This document shows, piece after piece, positions 1-5,789 of a stretch of DNA of 11,715 bases. The stretch's first letter is position 1, and every line of letters begins with the position of its first letter. Made by a program: the position numbers and the translations under genes. The notes under the pieces are model-generated. The model saw only the letters and a list, made by a program, of their open reading frames with translations, had not been told where the DNA came from and made no database searches. Source of the DNA: JBFLXR01 sp040757065 (GTDB lineage: Bacteria; Pseudomonadota; Gammaproteobacteria; Burkholderiales; Gallionellaceae); the NCBI GenBank assembly GCA_040757065.1, contig JBFLXR010000030.1, positions 1 to 11,715 on the forward strand, in the 5' to 3' direction.

Positions 1-117
1 GATGAAAGACGCCTCCTCTATGTCGGCATGACGCGGGCTCGGCACCGACTGATCCTGAGCAGCGCCATGGAGGAAGGGTTGGAGTCGCGGTTTCTGGAGG
101 AAGCCGGACTAGAGTGA
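1..117 (+). CDS. UvrD/PcrA-like superfamily 1 DNA helicase, C-terminal fragment
   Basis: Only the last 38 codons are present; the gene enters from the left edge in frame 1 and stops at TGA 115-117. The peptide starts DERRLLYVGMTRAR, which is helicase motif VI of UvrD/Rep/PcrA-type superfamily 1A enzymes; its arginines contact the ATP gamma-phosphate. The protein ends only about 24 residues after this motif (ending SRFLEEAGLE). Housekeeping UvrD, Rep and PcrA usually carry a long C-terminal tail beyond motif VI, so this is probably a shorter accessory helicase, of the kind found in mobile elements and phage-defence modules such as the GajB subunit of Gabija. That assignment is inference: the ATPase core and any partner gene lie outside the window. 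An AlpA regulator follows 90 bp downstream on the same strand and no terminator is visible between them. Confidence 0.85.
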   Translation, partial: DERRLLYVGMTRARHRLILSSAMEEGLESRFLEEAGLE

Positions 118-180
118 AATGCGTCGGGTTTGTGCGCTTTTGACCCGTCGAAATGGCGCTGTCAGTCGGTAGATTTTTGG

Positions 181-200
181 CAACTACCAGCAACTACCGG
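181..200 (+). repeat. Tandem 10-bp repeat just upstream of alpA
   Basis: Two head-to-tail 10-mers, CAACTACCAG and CAACTACCGG, match at 9 of 10 positions and end 7 bp before the probable ATG of the AlpA-like gene. One-turn spacing so close to the start could be an operator for the regulator itself, but two copies are weak evidence. No clear Shine-Dalgarno sequence is visible in the same stretch. Confidence 0.4.
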
Positions 201-207
201 AAATGCG

Positions 208-456
208 ATGCGTACCATTTCAGATGACGAATTCCTTTCAGTAGGTAGAGTTCTTATCAACCGGAAGCAACTTCTGAAGATCGTCCCTTTATCCGAACGA
301 ACCATCCTCGAGATGGAAAAGCGTGGCGAATTCCCTAGGCGTTTCGCGATCACTCCACGCCTGGTTGCATGGGATCTGCGGGAAGTCGAGGCTTGGATTG
401 ACGCAAGGAAGGAAGCTGCAGTACAACCGCTGGCTCCTGGGCTTCAACCGGCCTAG
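208..456 (+). CDS. alpA: AlpA/Vis-family DNA-binding regulator (82 aa)
   Basis: This is a small MerR-like winged helix-turn-helix protein of the AlpA family, which in P4-like phages and islands acts as a transcriptional regulator and as an excision (directionality) factor for the neighbouring integrase. The family pattern is clear: a leader, then LINRKQLLKIVPLSERTILEMEK (residues 16-38; helix-turn-helix with the S-x-R-T-I signature), GEFPRRF (40-46), and W-D-L-R-E-V-E-A-W-I (55-64), the usual closing wing and helix. A TTG at 130 would add 26 residues unlike the family, so the ATG at 208 is preferred, although its ribosome binding site is poor. The last 35 codons overlap the 3' end of the convergent integrase gene. 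A joint role in element excision is inferred from family and position. Confidence 0.8.
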   Translation: MRTISDDEFLSVGRVLINRKQLLKIVPLSERTILEMEKRGEFPRRFAITPRLVAWDLREVEAWIDARKEAAVQPLAPGLQPA

Positions 457-1648
457 TAGCTTGTTGCGCCCAATGGTTGATCATGTCGGCCCAATCCTGC
501 ATCATCGCTCGGCGCTGCTCAGCGTATTCCGCCTTGTTGTAGACCGCCCGGACCCCTTTTTGCTCGTGAGCAAGACACTTCTCGATCCAGTCGGTGTTGT
601 AACCAGCTTCATGCAGCAATGTGCTAGCCGTTCGACGCAGGTCATGGGGACCAAATTTTCCGAGAGGCTTTCCATCCTTCTGCGCTGCCTTGTATGTCAG
701 CGTCAGCACCTGATTGAAGGTTGCGCTGCTCATCGGCAAATCCGAGTCGTAGCGCGATGGAAGGACGTATTCTGAACCACCCGCAAACGTTTTAAGCGCG
801 ACTAGGATATCGAGCGCTTGGCGCGATAGATAAACGTTGTGGGGCATCCGGCGCTTCATCCTTTCTTTTGGGATCGTCCAGACAGCCTCACTAAAATTCA
901 CCTCCGACCATTTCGCATTGGACAACTCCGACTTACGGACCATCGTCAGCAACAGCAGTTTGGCTCCAGCGCGAAATTGCGGCGATGTACCGATACGATC
1001 CATGTACTCATACATTAAGCCTATCTCTTCTGGCGATAAGGCACGATCACGAGGCTGGAACTTCGCGATGGTCGATGGACGAACCTCCTCAGCCGGATTC
1101 TTGACCTTCTGTCCGCGCTCATTGGCCCAGCGATAAACCTGCAACACCACCTCCCGTGCGTGGACAGCGGTCGCCGGGGCCCCCCGGTCGACGATCATAT
1201 CGGTTAGTTGCCGAAGGTCATCGTCCGTGATCTCCGTCAGGCGCTTGTTGCCGAACGGTCGTTTCAATTCGCGCTCGTAGATGGCTCTACGCATATCGCG
1301 TGTGGACTCGGCCATCTCATACCCACGCAGCCATGCCTGCGCCCAATCGTCGAATGATTTCGAGGAGCTGTCCTTCTTCTTCGCCCTTGCCTTCGCTTGA
1401 GCTGGAGACTTGCCAGCAGCAATCAGCCTCTTCGCCTCGTGCAACGCCACACGCGCCTCAGCGAGAGTCATACCACCAGCGCCGTAGCGTCCAAACGTGA
1501 TCGTCTCGTACCGACCATTGATCGCATAGTCATACCGGAACGAAATGGTTCCTGCGGGGGTGACAGCGACATAAAGCCCCTCCCGGTCACGGACTTTGTA
1601 AAGCTTATCACCAGGTTTCAGGTTGCGTAGCCGGGTATCAGTAAGCAT
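350..1648 (-). CDS. int: P4-type tyrosine recombinase/integrase (432 aa)
   Basis: This is a site-specific recombinase that inserts and excises a genomic island. From the ATG at 1648 the order is: an N-terminal DUF4102-type arm-binding domain (about residues 1-85, starting MLTDTRLRNLKPGDKLYKV), a helical core-binding domain (about 95-190), and a catalytic domain (about 200-385). The catalytic set is complete: R238 (MVRKSEL), probable K265, H335 and R338 (PHDLRR), H361 (LAHEQ) and nucleophile Y370 (AVYNKAEY). A TTG at 1669 would add seven residues. The ATG at 1648 is better because it has AAGGA seven bases upstream and gives the usual family N-terminus. After the tyrosine domain there is a tail of about 40 residues whose coding region is antisense to alpA. 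The gene reads away from the 3' end of guaA, as expected for an element integrated there. It appears intact. Confidence 0.95.
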   Translation of the reverse strand: MLTDTRLRNLKPGDKLYKVRDREGLYVAVTPAGTISFRYDYAINGRYETITFGRYGAGGMTLAEARVALHEAKRLIAAGKSPAQAKARAKKKDSSSKSFDDWAQAWLRGYEMAESTRDMRRAIYERELKRPFGNKRLTEITDDDLRQLTDMIVDRGAPATAVHAREVVLQVYRWANERGQKVKNPAEEVRPSTIAKFQPRDRALSPEEIGLMYEYMDRIGTSPQFRAGAKLLLLTMVRKSELSNAKWSEVNFSEAVWTIPKERMKRRMPHNVYLSRQALDILVALKTFAGGSEYVLPSRYDSDLPMSSATFNQVLTLTYKAAQKDGKPLGKFGPHDLRRTASTLLHEAGYNTDWIEKCLAHEQKGVRAVYNKAEYAEQRRAMMQDWADMINHWAQQATRPVEAQEPAVVLQLPSLRQSKPRLPADPMQPGVE

Positions 1649-1881
1649 TACATTTTCCTTTTCTTCCAAACACTTAAATTATTTTTAGCCTAGGCACCAG
1701 GGTATCATCCAACCGACAGTAGCCACCTAATACCCTGCACCAGAATACTGAGAAAAAGGCATACATCTATCTGTTTTTTATAATTTATTAACTCCCGTAT
1801 ACCCTGCCCAATCGCATCATTAAAGCTGGGTATTGGGTCATTTCGTAGCCGACCAAAGGAATGATACCCATGAGAATACCC
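1633..1881. repeat. Cluster of seven ATACCC/GGGTAT motifs, candidate integrase or regulator sites
   Basis: GGGTAT occurs at 1633-1638, 1700-1705 and 1828-1833, and its complement ATACCC at 1730-1735, 1799-1804, 1864-1869 and 1876-1881. Three copies share the longer 8-mer GGGTATCA/TGATACCC (1633, 1700, 1862), and two share ATACCCTGC (1730, 1799). The first lies inside the start of int and the rest in the gap upstream of it. Arm-type sites for the integrase's N-terminal domain, or operators for an island regulator, are the natural readings; the sequence alone does not choose between them. Confidence 0.55.
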
Positions 1882-1900
1882 TCTGTAAAACGTGCTTGCC

Positions 1901-1930
1901 CTTGCCTGTTGTTGCCAGACAATGCCAGAC
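1901..1930. repeat. TGCC-block repeat, copy A
   Basis: This 30-bp unit has the plan CTTGCCTG - 4 variable bases - TGCCAG - 4 variable bases - TGCCAGAC, so three TGCC cores recur exactly every 10 bp (1903, 1913, 1923). A further TGCC lies at 1897. It shares 22 of 30 positions with copy B at 1986-2015; all eight differences fall in the two 4-base spacers. The pattern suggests a cooperatively bound protein site on one face of the helix. Confidence 0.6.
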
Positions 1931-1943
1931 CACCATACGACAA

Positions 1944-1975
1944 TAAAACAAAAAAGCCCGTGAAATCACGGGCTT
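1944..1975 (-). terminator. Intrinsic terminator of guaBA
   Basis: On the minus strand a perfect 8-bp stem (AGCCCGTG/CACGGGCT, 1955-1974) with a 4-base loop is followed by six Ts and then GTTTT. It lies about 47 bp after the guaA stop codon and fits a rho-independent terminator for the guaBA message. It sits between the two TGCC-block repeats. Confidence 0.85.
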
Positions 1976-1985
1976 CTGTGTTTAT

Positions 1986-2015
1986 CTTGCCTGACTCTGC
2001 CAGTTGCTGCCAGAC
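1986..2015. repeat. TGCC-block repeat, copy B
   Basis: This is the second 30-bp unit, with the same block plan as copy A and TGCC cores at 1988, 1998 and 2008. It ends six bases before the guaA stop codon, which puts it beside the expected recombination core. Copies A and B are direct repeats with starts 85 bp apart, on either side of the guaA terminator. Confidence 0.6.
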
Positions 2016-2021
2016 GCTAAA

Positions 2022-3572
2022 TCATTCCCACTCAATCGTTGCGGGCGGCTTGCCGGAAATATCGTAGACCACACGGTTAATCCCGCGCACTTCGTTAATA
2101 ATGCGGTTGGAGACCTTTGCCAGCAAGGCATGCGGCAATTCAGCCCAGTGCGCAGTCATAAAATCCTGCGTCTGCACCGCACGAAGCGCCACAACCCATT
2201 CATAGGTGCGTCCGTCCCCCATCACCCCTACCGACTTTACCGGCAGGAATACAGCAAAGGCCTGCGAGGTTTTGGCATACCAACCGGAAGCGTGCAATTC
2301 CTCAATGAAAATCGCATCGGCACGACGCAACAAATCGGCAAATTCACGTTTCACTTCACCCAAAATGCGTACGCCCAATCCCGGCCCGGGGAACGGGTGG
2401 CGATACACCATTTCAGGCGGCAGGCCAAGCGCTACACCCAACTCGCGCACTTCATCCTTGAAAAGTTCGCGCAGAGGTTCCAGCAGTTTCAGATGCAAGG
2501 TATCGGGCAAACCGCCAACATTGTGATGCGACTTAATGGTGTGCGCTTTTTTGGTTTTCGCACCTGCCGATTCGATCACATCCGGATAAATCGTGCCTTG
2601 CGCCAACCACTTAGCTTGCGGCAGCTTAGCCGCCTCACGCTGGAACACCTCTACGAATTCGCGCCCGATAATTTTGCGTTTCTGCTCAGGATCGGACACC
2701 CCGGTCAGATGCTTCATAAACTCAGCACTTGCATCTACGTGAATCACCTTTACGCCTAAATTCTGCGCAAAGGTTTGCATCACCTGCTCGCCTTCGTTCA
2801 GGCGCAACAAGCCGTTATCCACGAACACACAAGTCAGTTGGTCGCCGATGGCACGGTGAATCAAAGCCGCCGCCACCGAGGAATCCACCCCGCCCGACAA
2901 GCCCAAAATCACCTCTTCACTGCCGACTTGCGCACGAATCTTTTCCACTGCCTCAGCAATGTAATCCGGCATATTCCAGTCTTGCCCGCAGCCGCATATC
3001 TCATGCACAAAGCGCCCCAACAACGCCTTACCTTGCTTAGTATGGGTCACTTCAGGGTGGAACTGCACCGCATAAAACTTATGTGACTCGTTGGCCATCC
3101 CTGCAATCGGGGTCGAATCGTTACTACAAATCACATGAAAACCCGGCGGCAGTTCGGTTACTTTATCGCCGTGGCTCATCCACACTTCCAGCGCGCCGTT
3201 TTCTTTATCTTCAATACCACGCAGCAAGGGAGAATTCCCGCTGGTCAGCACCTCGGCATAACCGAACTCACGCACCAGCCCGTTCTCCACCTTGCCGCCG
3301 AGTTGCGCCGCCATAGTTTGCATGCCATAGCAAATACCGAGTACAGGCACACCCAGTTCGAACACGATTTCAGGTGCTTTCGGTGTTTCCGCCTCGTACA
3401 CGGAGTTGGGGCCACCGGACAAAATAATACCGGACGGATTGAAGGCTCGAATCGCCTCCGGATCCATATCGTAGGAATGCAACTCGCAATACACCTGAGA
3501 TTCGCGCACGCGGCGTGCAATCAGTTGGGTGAATTGTGAACCGAAATCGAGGATGAGAATTTTCTTATGCAT
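2022..3572 (-). CDS. guaA: GMP synthase (glutamine-hydrolysing), 516 aa
   Basis: GMP synthase makes GMP from XMP, glutamine and ATP, the last step of de novo guanine nucleotide synthesis, in the cytoplasm. The N-terminal class I glutamine amidotransferase domain (about residues 4-195) has the catalytic triad C81 (GICYGMQ), H172 and E174 (QFHPE). The ATP-pyrophosphatase domain follows, with its P-loop SGGVDSS at 226-232. The C-terminal dimerisation and XMP-binding domain ends with the typical PPATIEWE. Length is close to the usual 510-525 residues and nothing is truncated. The gene follows guaB after 49 bp, so the pair is one operon acting in sequence. The 3' end of guaA is a known integration target for genomic islands. 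Here the reading frame is intact up to its normal end, so any insertion has restored the end of the gene. Confidence 0.98.
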   Translation of the reverse strand: MHKKILILDFGSQFTQLIARRVRESQVYCELHSYDMDPEAIRAFNPSGIILSGGPNSVYEAETPKAPEIVFELGVPVLGICYGMQTMAAQLGGKVENGLVREFGYAEVLTSGNSPLLRGIEDKENGALEVWMSHGDKVTELPPGFHVICSNDSTPIAGMANESHKFYAVQFHPEVTHTKQGKALLGRFVHEICGCGQDWNMPDYIAEAVEKIRAQVGSEEVILGLSGGVDSSVAAALIHRAIGDQLTCVFVDNGLLRLNEGEQVMQTFAQNLGVKVIHVDASAEFMKHLTGVSDPEQKRKIIGREFVEVFQREAAKLPQAKWLAQGTIYPDVIESAGAKTKKAHTIKSHHNVGGLPDTLHLKLLEPLRELFKDEVRELGVALGLPPEMVYRHPFPGPGLGVRILGEVKREFADLLRRADAIFIEELHASGWYAKTSQAFAVFLPVKSVGVMGDGRTYEWVVALRAVQTQDFMTAHWAELPHALLAKVSNRIINEVRGINRVVYDISGKPPATIEWE

Positions 3573-3589
3573 AACGGTGTCCCGCTAAA

Positions 3590-3612
3590 GGGCGAGCCAG
3601 AACGGCTCGCCC
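3590..3612 (-). promoter_or_regulatory. Perfect 9-bp inverted repeat between guaB and guaA
   Basis: GGGCGAGCC (3590-3598) and GGCTCGCCC (3604-3612) form a GC-rich hairpin with a 5-base loop in the guaB-guaA spacer. On the mRNA it starts ten bases after the guaB stop and ends 17 bases before the guaA ATG. Only three Us follow, so it is not a full intrinsic terminator. Partial attenuation, protection of the guaB 3' end or modulation of guaA translation are possible roles. Confidence 0.6.
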
Positions 3613-3621
3613 GGATACGAA

Positions 3622-5082
3622 TTAATCGACGTGGTAGTTTGGTGCTTCTTTGGTGATTTGCACGTCATGTACATGCGACTCGCGCATACCTGCCGCCGTA
3701 ATTTGCACGAACTCGGCTTTGCAATGTACGGTTGCGATATCTTGGCAACCCAGATAGCCCATGCTGGCACGCAACCCGCCCATCAACTGATGAATAACGG
3801 CCAGTACACTGCCCTTGTAAGGCACGCGCCCTTCCACACCTTCCGGCACCAGCTTGTCGGCATTACCTTCGGCATCCTGGAAATAGCGATCCTTCGAACC
3901 TTGCTGCATCGCACCCAAGCTACCCATACCGCGATAAGACTTATACGAACGACCTTGGAACAATTCTACTTCGCCCGGAGCTTCTTCAGCACCGGCAAAC
4001 AAGCCACCCAGCATCACCGCATGCGCGCCCGCCGCAATCGCCTTGGCGATATCACCGGAAAAACGCACGCCGCCATCGGCAATCACCGGTACCCCGGTAC
4101 CTTGCAGCGCTTCGGATACATTATGAATCGCAGAAATCTGCGGCACGCCGACACCGGCAATCATGCGGGTTGTGCAAATCGAGCCGGGACCAATACCTAC
4201 TTTCACGCCGTCTGCGCCCTGATCCATCAAAGCGCGCGCCGCATTGGCAGTAGCAATGTTGCCACCGATCACATCCACTTGCGGGAAGTTTTTCTTCACC
4301 CACTGCACGCGATCCAGCACACCTTGCGAATGTCCGTGTGCGGTATCCACCACAATCACGTCCACACCGGCTTCCACCAGCAATTCGACACGTTCTTCGG
4401 TGCCTTCGCCGACGCCAACAGCTGCGCCTGCACGCAGACGACCGAGTTCGTCTTTGCACGCTTGCGGATGTTCGCTGGACTTCAGGATATCCTTCACGGT
4501 AATCAGGCCGCGCAACTCAAAAGCATCGTTCACCACCAGCACACGCTCAATGCGGTGTTGATGCATCAAGGCACGCGCCTCTTCGCGACTGGCGTTTTCT
4601 TTGACGGTAATCAGGCGTTCGCGCGGGGTCATGATGTTCTGAATCGGCTGATCCAGATTGCTTTCGAAGCGCAAATCGCGGTTGGTTACGATGCCGACCA
4701 GTTGACTGCCCTGCACTACCGGCAGACCGGAAATTTTGTATTGCGCGGTCAGATTCAGCACATCGCGCACCGTCATGTTTGGTGCGATGGTAATCGGATC
4801 TTTCACCACGCCGCTTTCGAAGCGCTTCACCTTGGAAACTTCCAGCGCTTGCGCCTTGGCGGTCATGTTTTTATGCACAATCCCGATCCCGCCTTCCTGC
4901 GCCAGCGCAATCGCCAGACGCGCCTCGGTCACGGTATCCATGGCAGCGGATAGCAGCGGAATATTCAGGGTAATGTTGCGGGTCAGTTGCGTGCGCAGGC
5001 TCACATCGCGCGGAAGCACGTTGGAATGCGCGGGAATCAGCAGAACATCGTCAAAGGTCAGCGCCTTCTGGGTGATACGCAT
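3622..5082 (-). CDS. guaB: IMP dehydrogenase, 486 aa
   Basis: IMP dehydrogenase oxidises IMP to XMP with NAD+, the committed step toward GMP, and supplies the substrate of GuaA encoded next. The (beta/alpha)8 catalytic barrel is split by a CBS-domain pair (about residues 93-205), which in this family is a nucleotide-sensing regulatory module. The active-site loop GPGSICTT gives catalytic C303, the phosphate-binding region follows at DGGVRFSGD (337-345), and the mobile flap carries the R399-Y400 pair used in hydrolysis. Length matches bacterial enzymes of about 485-490 residues. The ATG at 5082 has a GAGGA ribosome binding site nine bases upstream and lies about 20 bases from the predicted transcription start. 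It is the first gene of the guaBA operon. Confidence 0.98.
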   Translation of the reverse strand: MRITQKALTFDDVLLIPAHSNVLPRDVSLRTQLTRNITLNIPLLSAAMDTVTEARLAIALAQEGGIGIVHKNMTAKAQALEVSKVKRFESGVVKDPITIAPNMTVRDVLNLTAQYKISGLPVVQGSQLVGIVTNRDLRFESNLDQPIQNIMTPRERLITVKENASREEARALMHQHRIERVLVVNDAFELRGLITVKDILKSSEHPQACKDELGRLRAGAAVGVGEGTEERVELLVEAGVDVIVVDTAHGHSQGVLDRVQWVKKNFPQVDVIGGNIATANAARALMDQGADGVKVGIGPGSICTTRMIAGVGVPQISAIHNVSEALQGTGVPVIADGGVRFSGDIAKAIAAGAHAVMLGGLFAGAEEAPGEVELFQGRSYKSYRGMGSLGAMQQGSKDRYFQDAEGNADKLVPEGVEGRVPYKGSVLAVIHQLMGGLRASMGYLGCQDIATVHCKAEFVQITAAGMRESHVHDVQITKEAPNYHVD

Positions 5083-5108
5083 GGCAAATCCATCCTCACA
5101 AAACGCGC

Positions 5109-5137
5109 ATTATACGCAAGCCTCGCGCGTCGGTAAA
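5109..5137 (-). promoter_or_regulatory. guaBA sigma70-type promoter
   Basis: On the minus strand a perfect TATAAT (-10; 5109-5114) lies 17 bp downstream of TTTACC (-35; 5132-5137, 4 of 6 consensus bases). The implied transcription start is about 20 bases before the guaB ATG. I saw no convincing operator in the short leader. Confidence 0.75.
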
Positions 5138-5157
5138 TCGCCTTGTCGCACACGGGC

Positions 5158-5186
5158 TTGACGTCCAGAGCCGAACCCGTTACTTT
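5158..5186 (+). promoter_or_regulatory. Candidate promoter of the DUF4124 gene
   Basis: TTGACG (5158-5163, five of six -35 bases) is followed after 17 bp by TACTTT (5181-5186), a poor -10. Position fits the divergent gene starting at 5210, which has a strong GAGGAG ribosome binding site at 5199-5204. The -10 weakness keeps this tentative. Confidence 0.35.
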
Positions 5187-5209
5187 CCATGCATCCACGA
5201 GGAGTACAG

Positions 5210-5788
5210 ATGCGACTAGTATTGTTGATTTGCCTGCTTTCCGCCCCGTGCCTGGCACAGGCAGGACTTTACCGCTGGGTGGACGAACACGGCAAAATTC
5301 ACTATTCCGCCAAACCACCCTCCATCAAGAGCGAACGCACGAGCGAGGAACCGGACGAGGACAAAGAGAAAAAGAGCGCCGCCAAACCTTATACGTTCAA
5401 CCGGATCACCATCAATCACGCACGAGGTGGCAGCGGAAACGGCTATAGCCTGTACGAGCACGATGCCTTCGGTAAACGATTAACGCACGCCGAGTCAGTA
5501 CGCATGGCCGCAAAACGACGACAAGCAAAGCAAGCGGCGCAAAAGACGCCTTCAGCAAGCGCCTCCGAGTCCCGCCCTGCAAGCGCAACGCCAATCCCTC
5601 AACCGCTTACGCCAGAACAGCAGGAAGCCCTGGACAGCCGATTATTGTGCGATTCCGCGCGAGCGAACCTGAATAAAGTCGTCATGCAACATGATGGGCA
5701 ATCCGCGTTTTCCGAAGACACGGCGGATGCCGCACAACGGCGCCGCGCACTCGATGCCCGCAAATCGGTCGAAGATTACTGCAATTAG
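5210..5788 (+). CDS. Exported DUF4124 domain protein of unknown function (192 aa)
   Basis: The product has a clear Sec signal peptide (residues 1-18, cut after AQA), then a DUF4124 segment at about 20-40 with the family pattern YRWVDEHGKIHYSAKPP. This domain is common in exported proteins of beta- and gammaproteobacteria and its function is not known. The middle (about 95-140) is rich in K, A, Q, S and P and looks disordered. The C-terminal 50 residues are helical and charged with two cysteines (in LLCDSAR and VEDYCN) that might form a disulfide in the periplasm. Cys14 lies in the signal peptide but not in a lipobox. The ATG at 5210 is chosen because GAGGAG stands five bases upstream; the in-frame ATG at 5189 would spoil the signal peptide. 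It diverges from guaB and ends one base before the convergent smc stop. Confidence 0.85.
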   Translation: MRLVLLICLLSAPCLAQAGLYRWVDEHGKIHYSAKPPSIKSERTSEEPDEDKEKKSAAKPYTFNRITINHARGGSGNGYSLYEHDAFGKRLTHAESVRMAAKRRQAKQAAQKTPSASASESRPASATPIPQPLTPEQQEALDSRLLCDSARANLNKVVMQHDGQSAFSEDTADAAQRRRALDARKSVEDYCN

Positions 5789-5789
5789 C

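Larger units (their letters stand above)
1649..2021. other. Gene-free integrase/guaA junction, candidate attachment region
   Basis: This is 373 bp without a credible gene, between the start of int and the stop of guaA. It is AT-rich for most of its length, notably about 1670-1690 and 1765-1790, unlike the flanking genes. It holds six of the ATACCC-type motifs, the two TGCC-block repeats and the guaA terminator, and must also hold the int promoter, which I could not place with confidence. Many islands use the 3' end of guaA as attB, so the recombination core is probably at or near 2022-2040. The partner copy of that core is not elsewhere in this window. Confidence 0.5.

Noticed and set aside
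124..149. CGGGT/ACCCG inverted repeat after the helicase as a terminator
   Set aside because: The arms are only five bases with a loop of about 18, and no U-tract follows.
2022..2040. Second copy of the guaA end sequence elsewhere in the window, as the other island boundary
   Set aside because: I looked for TCATTCCCACTC and its complement in the rest of the window and found none; the other boundary, if it exists, lies outside.
1861..2067. 68-codon plus-strand reading frame with AAAGGA right before its ATG
   Set aside because: It runs through the guaA terminator, both TGCC repeats and the 3' end of guaA; the peptide has no recognisable domain and its purine-rich start is too close to the ATG to be a useful ribosome binding site.
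3631..4953. 440-codon plus-strand reading frame opposite guaB
   Set aside because: It is wholly antisense to a certain guaB gene and its histidine-rich, domain-free peptide is typical of a frame shadow.
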